In this document: positions 57,846 to 64,000 of the stretch, piece after piece
How the letters are laid out: every line of letters begins with the position of its first letter
How positions within the stretch are numbered: the first letter of the stretch is position 1
Assembly (NCBI GenBank): GCA_035528415.1
Contig: DATKYQ010000013.1
Span: forward strand, 1 to 64,000
Length of the DNA stretch: 64,000 bases
Origin: DATKYQ01 sp035528415
GTDB lineage: Bacteria; Myxococcota; B64-G9
Reading direction: 5' to 3'
Translations under genes and position numbers: made by a program
The notes under the pieces: model-generated
The model's database searches: none
What the model saw: the letters and a program-made list of their open reading frames with translations, nothing else
Told to the model about the DNA's origin: nothing

Positions 57846-60800
57846 ATGCCCAACGACGCCGAACTCGCTGAAAAAATTACCGCGCTCGAGGAGCAACTGG
57901 CCGAGGATCCCGGTTCGACACTGTTCTGTGAACTGACCGAGGCCCTGGCGGAGGCCGGTCGTAACAGCGAGGCAGTCAAGGCCTGCGAGCGGGGCCTGGG
58001 CTACAATCCTGGACTGCCCGGCGGGCATCTGGCCTACGGCAAGGCTCTGGTAGGGCTTGGAAAGAACGAGGAGGGCCTACAGGCCTTCGAACGAGCCTGT
58101 ACACTGAAGCGCAACGATATCGACGTTCTGGCGGAGATCACCGAGTTCCTCGTGGCCGCGGGGCAAGCGGAGACCGCTTTCCCGTACCTGCAAAAAGCTC
58201 TCGACATCGATGACACGGACGAACGTATCGTCAAGCTGCGAGACATGTTGGCTGAGGAAAATCCCGAAGACCTCAGGGTCGAGACGGAGCGCATTACGAT
58301 CGATCGCCAGATGCTCGAAATCGAGGATGGCGGTACGAATGAAGCGGCGGATGACGATGACGACATGCGGGTGCCGACCGAGGAAATCAAGTGGCCGGAC
58401 TGGGAGAGCAGGCCGCCTCCGGCGAACGACGCCTTCGCGCCCCATGATGAAGACATGCAGGAGTTGGGCGAAGAAGACGACGAACCCCCGACGGTCTACT
58501 CGCCCAATCCACTCGACGGCAAGTCCGGAGCGAATTCTGAAACCGTAGACAACTCAAGACCGGATCAGGAAACGATCATGGATCCGTCAGCCGGCCTCAG
58601 GGCCGGGATTGACAACGCCGTTGGGATGGCGGTTGATCAACAGAAAGCCGCGCCTCCCACCATGTTCGACCCCGGCCAGCCCCGGCCGCAACCCTGGTCG
58701 GAACCACGGCAGGGCGAAGAACCGCCGACGATGTTCGCCGGAAGTGGCGAAAAGCAGCCACCTCCGACACGTTTCAGCCCGGCTCCCGGCGTCGCCGCGG
58801 CCCCGTTTCACGACGTCTTGGCCAAGGCGGAGACATTCAGCTACCTGAAGGTTTTCCTGGTGCTGATACCTTTTCTGGTAGTCGGCCTGGCTCTCGGCGG
58901 ATACGTGGCATACCGTCACATCAAGGCGGATAAGATTGCCGGACTGCTTGACCAGGCGACGGCATCACTGGCTTTAGACTCTTTTCTTGGCTACAGCGAT
59001 GCGCGTACGACACTTGCCAAATTGCTCGATCTGGATGAACACAACACGCGGGGCATGGCATTGATGGCCCTTACCTGCGCAAGGCTTGACGACGAGTTCG
59101 GGCCGAACATCGCGCTCAAGGAGAAGGGCACCGAGTTGCTCGAGCGATTGGATAAGGCTGCCCTGGCGCCGGAAACAAAAGACGTCTTGCTGTGGACGAA
59201 TTTTCACCTCCACCAGGACAAGCGCCTGGACGGCGAGTTGCCGGCGCAACTCAAAAAATACGCCCGCGATGCGAGCCTGCTTGCCCTGGCGGGTGAGTTG
59301 GCGGTGCGCCGCGGGGACGCGAAAGAAGCAGAAGAACGCCTGAGTGCGAGCATCGCGGAGGATCCTTCTAGGGTCAGGTCGTTGTATCGCCTGGCCCTGA
59401 TCGAATACGGGTCGGGTAAAACAGGCAAGGCAACGGAGCGCCTGGAACGGGCACTGGAGATCAACGGCATTCACGTCAAGTCTCTGTTGTTGATCTCGAA
59501 AATAAGAATTGCAGGCGGCCTGTCGCTGGACCAGGTGAAGAACGATCTCGAGAAAATTGTCGAGTTGCCTCAGGTAACGGATCGCGATCGGGCACAGGCA
59601 CACTTTCTGCTGGCTCGTCTCTCGTTCGGCAACTTCGAGCGCTCGCGAGCCGTAGCCGAGGTAAAAACCGCGGGCGGGCTCATACAGGACGATGTCGCCT
59701 TCGAATTCAAGCTGGCTCGCTTGTGTGCCGATTTTTTCGAACTCGATGAAGCCGCTTCCAGAGCCAGGGATATTTTAAAAAAAGATTCCAAAAACCTCGA
59801 TGCGTTGCTGTTGCTGACCGGAACATACTTGCGGCGGGGCAAGGCGAAAAGGGCCCTGGCCGCTTTAGACGATCTGGTTGGAATGAAGGTGCCCGCGGCG
59901 CGTTTTCTGGTCCTGCGAGGAGAGGCCCTGCTGAGTGTCGGTCGCTACGGGGACGCATTGCAGGATCTCATTTCGGTCCCCGCCGGCGCCAGTGAGAAGC
60001 GCCTGGCCAACGCGCTTGCGGTGATCGCACAGATCAAAAATGGCGCCGTCGATAAGGCCTATCACAGGGTCACCTCGCTTATCGGCGAGTATCCCAGATT
60101 TGCCCTGGCGCACCATGTGATGGGCCTTTACCGCCTGGCCAAGAGACAGGACCGCAGCGCCGAGACATCCTTCAAAAAAGCCGTCAGTCTCGATCCCCGG
60201 GAGTTCTTGGCATACAACAGTTTGGCGGGCCTGGCCTACGGCAGTGGAAAAAAGAATGCGGCCCTGGAATATGCCCGTAAGGCGCTCCAGGCCAACCCGT
60301 TCGATCTGAAGTCGCGCCTGCTGGCCGGACAGATATTGCTCGATGCTCGGAATGCGTCCGGCGCTCTGGACTCCTTCGCACGCGTGGTGGCCCAGGACGC
60401 TTCCTCGGCGGATGGTTTCGTCGGCATGGCCGAGGCGCTATTGGCGTCGAACGAGGCCGAGAAAGCCATAAAGGCGATCAACAAGGGCATCAAGGCCGGC
60501 GCCCAGGACGCGCACGCCTATCACGTCCAGGGAAAAGCATACCTGGCGCTGGCCAGCTTTTTCAAGGCTGCCAGGGCTCTCAACAAGGCCGATCACCTGA
60601 ATCCGAAAAACCCACAGATCCTGGCGGACCTGGGATTGGCGCAACTCGGAACGCGTTCGATCACCCGCGCCGAGAAGAGCTTCAAGGACAGTCTCCGTAA
60701 AGCCAGGCTGCCGCGGGCCATGGAAGGGCTGGCCAGGGCTAAACTTGAGCGCCATGACTACAGGGATGCCGCCGGGGCTTTCGAAAAAGCAGCCAGGTAC

Positions 60801-61196
60801 GCCAGAAAAGAGAAGTGGCCTGCAAAGGAAGAGGCCCGGCTTTACGTGGAGGGCGGACATGCCTGGGTCAAGGAGCGCAAGATCACAAACCACCTGGCCA
60901 GGGCGCGACGCTTGTACAGCAAAGCGGCCGTCACGGTTCCAGAGGATCCTGAACCGCGCTATTTCCTGGCGACCGCCTACGATCGGGACGACAAGATCGT
61001 CGCAGCCCGAAAAACATACCTCGAGGTTCTGAAGCTGAAATCCGACCACCCCGGGACACTCTTCAGACTTGGTCTTCTGGAATACGACCAGAAAAAAGAC
61101 GACCTGGCTAAAAAGTACCTCGAACTCTTCTTAAAGACCGACCCCAAGGGAAAAGATCGAAGACGGGCGAAGCAGGTTCTGGGTAAGATTAAATAA
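57846..61196 (+). CDS. Large TPR-repeat membrane protein
   Basis: 1116 residues; ATG preceded by GGAGAGA. An N-terminal cytoplasmic part (about 1-125) holds three TPR units (e.g. NSEAVKACERGLGYNPG). A long acidic/Pro-rich linker (about 130-320) contains repeated PPT[VM][YF] phrases (EPPTVYSPN, APPTMFDPGQ, EPPTMFAGS), then one membrane segment at about 335-357. The rest (about 360-1116) is a large TPR superhelix with at least fifteen units, probably periplasmic. The [E/A]PPTM phrases look like phosphothreonine sites for FHA readers or the PEGA kinases; this is inference. It probably assembles an envelope complex. Followed by tmk 19 bases downstream. Confidence 0.85.
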   Translation: MPNDAELAEKITALEEQLAEDPGSTLFCELTEALAEAGRNSEAVKACERGLGYNPGLPGGHLAYGKALVGLGKNEEGLQAFERACTLKRNDIDVLAEITEFLVAAGQAETAFPYLQKALDIDDTDERIVKLRDMLAEENPEDLRVETERITIDRQMLEIEDGGTNEAADDDDDMRVPTEEIKWPDWESRPPPANDAFAPHDEDMQELGEEDDEPPTVYSPNPLDGKSGANSETVDNSRPDQETIMDPSAGLRAGIDNAVGMAVDQQKAAPPTMFDPGQPRPQPWSEPRQGEEPPTMFAGSGEKQPPPTRFSPAPGVAAAPFHDVLAKAETFSYLKVFLVLIPFLVVGLALGGYVAYRHIKADKIAGLLDQATASLALDSFLGYSDARTTLAKLLDLDEHNTRGMALMALTCARLDDEFGPNIALKEKGTELLERLDKAALAPETKDVLLWTNFHLHQDKRLDGELPAQLKKYARDASLLALAGELAVRRGDAKEAEERLSASIAEDPSRVRSLYRLALIEYGSGKTGKATERLERALEINGIHVKSLLLISKIRIAGGLSLDQVKNDLEKIVELPQVTDRDRAQAHFLLARLSFGNFERSRAVAEVKTAGGLIQDDVAFEFKLARLCADFFELDEAASRARDILKKDSKNLDALLLLTGTYLRRGKAKRALAALDDLVGMKVPAARFLVLRGEALLSVGRYGDALQDLISVPAGASEKRLANALAVIAQIKNGAVDKAYHRVTSLIGEYPRFALAHHVMGLYRLAKRQDRSAETSFKKAVSLDPREFLAYNSLAGLAYGSGKKNAALEYARKALQANPFDLKSRLLAGQILLDARNASGALDSFARVVAQDASSADGFVGMAEALLASNEAEKAIKAINKGIKAGAQDAHAYHVQGKAYLALASFFKAARALNKADHLNPKNPQILADLGLAQLGTRSITRAEKSFKDSLRKARLPRAMEGLARAKLERHDYRDAAGAFEKAARYARKEKWPAKEEARLYVEGGHAWVKERKITNHLARARRLYSKAAVTVPEDPEPRYFLATAYDRDDKIVAARKTYLEVLKLKSDHPGTLFRLGLLEYDQKKDDLAKKYLELFLKTDPKGKDRRRAKQVLGKIK

Positions 61197-61215
61197 TGCC
61201 CGCCAACAGACTGGC

Positions 61216-61863
61216 ATGAAGAACAACGAAAAGACAACCGGCAAGTTCGTGGTCATCGAGGGAATCGACGGCGCTGGAACTACAACCCAGTCCGGAATGC
61301 TAGTCGATTGGCTGACCTCCCGCGGGCTTGCCGGAGCCCTGACCAGCGAACCCAGCGGCGGGCCGATCGGATCGTTGTTGCGACAGATTCTCAAAGGCCG
61401 CACGATTGCTCGGGATGCCGGCGGGAATGCGCGCCCACTTCACAACGACGCCATAGCCTTGCTGTTTGCGGCCGATCGGATGGATCACCTGGACAGTGAG
61501 ATCCTTCCGCTTCTGGCCGGCGGGGTAAACGTGGTTTCTGATCGTTACTACCATTCGAGCTTTACATACCAGTCGCTGAAAGGCGATCTCGAGTGGATCC
61601 GAGTTCTGAACGGGCATGCGCGCCAGCCGGATACAACCTACTTGCTGCATTGCACGGCCGAGGAGGCAGGCATGCGAATGGCGCGCAGGCGAAGTTCCAG
61701 CGAATTGTACGAGGTTCTCGAGACACAAAAGAGGCTGGAAGTGGCCTACCGGGAACTTGCCGCAAGCCTGTCCGAAGAAGTGGTCATTATCGATGGGACC
61801 GGCTCCATACAGGAAGTCCACCGATCAATCACATCCGACCTGAGCACAAGATTCGGCTGGTAA
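61216..61863 (+). CDS. tmk: Thymidylate kinase
   Basis: 215 residues. It phosphorylates dTMP to dTDP. The P-loop is EGIDGAGTTTQ (about 15-25), the DRYYHSSFTYQ motif (about 98) matches the DR[YH] nucleotide-binding block, and EPSGGPIG near residue 45 corresponds to the dTMP-binding REPGG region, with the usual Arg-Glu-Pro changed to SEP. No ribosome site is seen. It lies 19 bases behind the TPR gene and 12 bases before the flavoprotein gene, so the three may be one transcript. Confidence 0.93.
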   Translation: MKNNEKTTGKFVVIEGIDGAGTTTQSGMLVDWLTSRGLAGALTSEPSGGPIGSLLRQILKGRTIARDAGGNARPLHNDAIALLFAADRMDHLDSEILPLLAGGVNVVSDRYYHSSFTYQSLKGDLEWIRVLNGHARQPDTTYLLHCTAEEAGMRMARRRSSSELYEVLETQKRLEVAYRELAASLSEEVVIIDGTGSIQEVHRSITSDLSTRFGW

Positions 61864-61875
61864 GGGAACTCATAC

Positions 61876-62997
61876 GTGGGACGCTTTGACGCCATCATCG
61901 TGGGAGCCAGCTACGCCGGCTTGGCCGCGGCCACCCAGATGCCCGGACGCAGGTTGCTGGTCCTGGAACGCCACGACTCGATCGTGGCCAGGCGGCGGGG
62001 CTCGCTGGGGCTTCTGCTTCCCGTGGGGGAAAGCGTCGAAGTCAGGGGCAATGACTTGTTTCTGAAGGGGATGGACCTCTTCGTGGAAAACGGCGTTCGC
62101 CAGAAGTTCGTACGCCTGCGCTTACGGGGACTTGCGGAAAATCTCGATTTCTACCCGCGCAAGTCGCTGGTGCTTGTGAACGAAGGACGCGTCAAGGGAG
62201 CCCTGCTGCGCAGGGTCAAGGAACTCGGCGGCGAAGTGGTGATCGGATCCACCGTGCGCAGCATCGATACTGACGGGAGGGAAGCCAGGGCGCGCACCGA
62301 CCAGGAGCACGTCGCCAGAGTGCTGATCGGAGCCGACGGAGTCGGCAGCGTGGTGTCCCGTTCGCTGGGAATCCGCCGCGAAAAGATTTCGATTCTTTTC
62401 CAGCGCGAAGTCGAGTTGAGCAAGCTGGACATTCCAGACGAAACGCTTTTCGTCCAGTTTGACGACGCCCGGAACTTTTTCTTGGCACACGCAATCGGAG
62501 ACGGCTACCGGGCCAGCGTGATCCAGGTGATCGGACCACACGATGTTCCCGACGACCTGGAGTCGAGGCTGGAAGATAAAGTTGAGCGCTTCGGGGCGGG
62601 ACGCCTGCTGGATGGGCGCGGCGCAGTTGTGCGCTTGTTTCAGCCTGCGACGACGACCTTTCGATCGAACGTCATCATTACCGGAGATGCGCTGGCCGCC
62701 TATGGGTTTGCGACCATCACCGGCGCGCTAGCCATGGGAACATTGGCGGGCCGCTCGGCCAACCGCTTCCTGGCCGGCAGCCACTACGCCCTGCCGGACT
62801 ACCACGACAACTGGAAGAAAGTATCCGGTCAGAAAACTATCGAAAGACTGCGCCTGGCCATGCTTTTGCTCGGTCGAATCGGTGGGGACAGGGTGGACAA
62901 GATCCTCAAGGCGGCACGCGGTCCGGGAAGGCGCCCGGGGGTCAATCCCAACCTGACATTGCGCCTGCCCGCCATCCTCTGGAGCCTGTTTGCGTGA
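61876..62997 (+). CDS. FAD-dependent oxidoreductase, geranylgeranyl-reductase-like
   Basis: 373 residues; GTG start with AAGGGA eight bases upstream. The N-terminal FAD-binding fold is DAIIVGASYAGLAAA then VLERHD. GADGVGSVVSRSLG (about 156) and ITGDALAAYGFATITGALAMG (about 272) match the second and third FAD motifs of the GGR/PHBH-like flavoproteins. Family members reduce prenyl chains of lipids or quinones, or hydroxylate aromatics. The C-terminal part is basic and amphipathic, possibly membrane-associated. The substrate is unknown. It is the last gene of the TPR-tmk group. Confidence 0.78.
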   Translation: MGRFDAIIVGASYAGLAAATQMPGRRLLVLERHDSIVARRRGSLGLLLPVGESVEVRGNDLFLKGMDLFVENGVRQKFVRLRLRGLAENLDFYPRKSLVLVNEGRVKGALLRRVKELGGEVVIGSTVRSIDTDGREARARTDQEHVARVLIGADGVGSVVSRSLGIRREKISILFQREVELSKLDIPDETLFVQFDDARNFFLAHAIGDGYRASVIQVIGPHDVPDDLESRLEDKVERFGAGRLLDGRGAVVRLFQPATTTFRSNVIITGDALAAYGFATITGALAMGTLAGRSANRFLAGSHYALPDYHDNWKKVSGQKTIERLRLAMLLLGRIGGDRVDKILKAARGPGRRPGVNPNLTLRLPAILWSLFA

Positions 62998-63171
62998 TCC
63001 CAATCACAACCGATTTTCACGATCTACGTGTGAATTCTGCCACTTTTGTCGCGGTTTCTAATTATCTGTTTGCATCGGCCGGCATGCCTGCGCGTAACGC
63101 TGCCCGACAAACCATCGAAAAGAAAAGTCTAAAGCGCACCCGGCACATGATCCTGTCTTTTTCCGGCGGCC

Positions 63172-63188
63172 TGGCACGGGATTTGCTT
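63172..63188 (+). promoter_or_regulatory. Near-perfect sigma-54 (RpoN) promoter upstream of the PilZ gene
   Basis: CTGGCACGGGATTTGCT fits the YTGGCACGrNNNTTGCW consensus at every fixed base, with GG-N10-GC spacing (GG 63174-63175, GC 63186-63187). The predicted start is near 63199, 35-65 bases before the PilZ start codons. A promoter of this type requires an enhancer-binding activator. Confidence 0.75.
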
Positions 63189-63263
63189 TTCAAACTACAC
63201 AACTGAACGAGTTGCAACCAGGGACGGTGCGTCATGTTCATGAATATCCGGGTGAGGTCGGCC

Positions 63264-63626
63264 ATGAAAAATAGAATCAAAAAGTCACTGAACGATCGCC
63301 GGGATTCGCCAAGGTTCGAAACTCCCCTGTTCATAAGAAAAGCTTCGGGAGAGTTTCAAGAACGTTATGGAAGAGTCGGCATCGGCGGCTTCTATTTCGA
63401 GACGGACGTCCCTCCCAGGGTGGGGCAGCTGCTGGATGTCAAGCTGATTCTTCACGGCCTGGGAATCGAACTCCAGACGCGAGGGCGCGTGATCGGTGTC
63501 TACCACATGAACGATTTCACCCAGGTGGCCGCCCGCTTCGAGGAGATCACCTTCGAGGCCGAGCGCATGCTGGCCCGCTGGCTCGACCTCCTGGTCCACG
63601 CCCAGAGCACCCCCGCCGCGGCCTGA
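63264..63626 (+). CDS. PilZ-domain protein (putative c-di-GMP receptor)
   Basis: 120 residues from the ATG with GAGG seven bases away; an upstream ATG at 63234 (130 residues) is also possible. Almost the whole protein is one PilZ barrel: RRDSPRFETP has the Arg-rich first motif (RxxxR), and YGRVGIGGFYFET stands where [DN]xSxxG is expected, but the Asp/Asn and Ser are changed to Gly and Ile. Binding of c-di-GMP is therefore uncertain. A conserved second half follows (LQTRGRVIGVY, VAARFEEI). It is expressed from a strong sigma-54 promoter and is convergent with the truncated gene at the right edge. Confidence 0.82.
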   Translation: MKNRIKKSLNDRRDSPRFETPLFIRKASGEFQERYGRVGIGGFYFETDVPPRVGQLLDVKLILHGLGIELQTRGRVIGVYHMNDFTQVAARFEEITFEAERMLARWLDLLVHAQSTPAAA

Positions 63627-63634
63627 GCGTCGCT

Positions 63635-64000
63635 TTACAGTTCGTGCCGCGAACAGGCGCTCATCAGAACATTGACCTTGTCGAGATCGGTGCCGTTGAA
63701 GGTAACCAGATCGTCGAAGCTCAAGTCCGCCCGCAAACTGATCGGATCCAGCGTTACGCTGTCGCCCGTGGCCAGGTCGTCCATCCCGCTGGGCGGATCC
63801 GGCAGGGTGTATCCGACGGTCTGGCCGTTGGCCATGTAGACTTCCCACTTTCCCAAGGCTCCGCGTATTGTGCTGCGGAAAAGCGTGCTTCCGGTCACGC
63901 CCGAGGCAACCATGGTCCGATTCAGCGGCGTGTAGCTGGCGTCCATCGGGAAACCGAGGAACCCGGATTCGAAGGTCAGATCCGCCGGCAGGCTCTCCTC
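63635..64000 (-). CDS. C-terminal part of an unknown gene, cut by the window edge
   Basis: An open minus-strand frame enters at 64000 (first residues EESLPADLTFESGFLGFPMD) and ends in a stop at 63635, giving at least 121 residues. The ATG at 63946 is internal, since the frame stays open and in the same reading beyond it. The sequence is beta-rich and low in charge, with one Cys near the C-terminus (SACSRHEL) and no motif I recognise. It could be the end of an exported protein; nothing more can be said without the 5' part. Confidence 0.6.
   Translation of the reverse strand, partial: EESLPADLTFESGFLGFPMDASYTPLNRTMVASGVTGSTLFRSTIRGALGKWEVYMANGQTVGYTLPDPPSGMDDLATGDSVTLDPISLRADLSFDDLVTFNGTDLDKVNVLMSACSRHEL

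Noticed and set aside
62994..63206. Small plus-strand frame of 70 codons between the flavoprotein and PilZ genes
   Set aside because: It has no ribosome site of its own, starts at a chance overlap with the stop codon, shows no family features, and contains the sigma-54 promoter of the next gene.

Overview
The window looks like chromosomal DNA of a Myxococcota-type ('deltaproteobacterial') organism. The signs are two transmembrane Ser/Thr kinases with PEGA-like C-terminal modules, an AgmX/PglI C-terminal domain protein, a metalloprotease with a MYXO-CTERM-like tail, an AglZ/FrzS-like receiver plus coiled-coil protein, many von Willebrand A (VWA) and Cys-rich lipoproteins, and frequent TTG/GTG starts. 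This placement is inferred from gene content only. No phage, plasmid, insertion sequence or CRISPR array was seen. The one mobile element is the 5' end of a group II intron at the left edge.

Layout. 1-250: a minus-strand tRNA-Gln, its intrinsic terminator, and directly behind the terminator the 5' end of a group IIC-type intron that runs off the window. 250-5170 (minus): two small envelope genes, a CPBP intramembrane protease, gltX, and an AgmX/PglI C-terminal domain protein. 5278-11167 (plus): a tight six-gene surface operon with a secreted protein, a MYXO-CTERM-like matrixin protease, then two consecutive pairs of VWA lipoprotein plus Cys-rich lipoprotein. 11176-16920: a hydantoinase-type amidohydrolase, a gluzincin peptidase, a lipoprotein and a PEGA Ser/Thr kinase. 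16912-25759: proteostasis genes (dnaK, lon, groES-groEL) with an HD-GYP response regulator behind dnaK and a DUF362 iron-sulfur protein. 25887-29676: agmatinase and pyruvoyl arginine decarboxylase (putrescine route), divergent from a bifunctional Rel. 29766-46673: a second PEGA kinase and a 4816-residue surface protein with about 18 DUF11-type repeats, Cna-B-like domains, an OmpA-like domain and a C-terminal beta-barrel. 46670-50136: two GT-C-like membrane glycosyltransferases, one with a PA14 domain. 50258-57502: a PPC/DUF296 protein, the pseudo-receiver coiled-coil protein, two tandem VWA lipoproteins and a V4R-domain protein. 57846-64000: a large TPR membrane protein, tmk, a geranylgeranyl-reductase-like flavoprotein, a PilZ protein behind a near-perfect sigma-54 promoter, and the end of a truncated gene.

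How the parts may work together (inference). Much of the window concerns the cell surface and its control: exported lipoproteins, a giant outer-membrane repeat protein, surface glycosylation, two transmembrane kinases, c-di-GMP turnover (HD-GYP) and sensing (PilZ), and a motility-scaffold-like pseudo-receiver. The six-gene VWA/Cys-rich/matrixin operon and the giant DUF11-barrel protein are the best candidates for poorly described systems. Function predictions rest on motifs read by eye. Promoter calls are pattern matches only.
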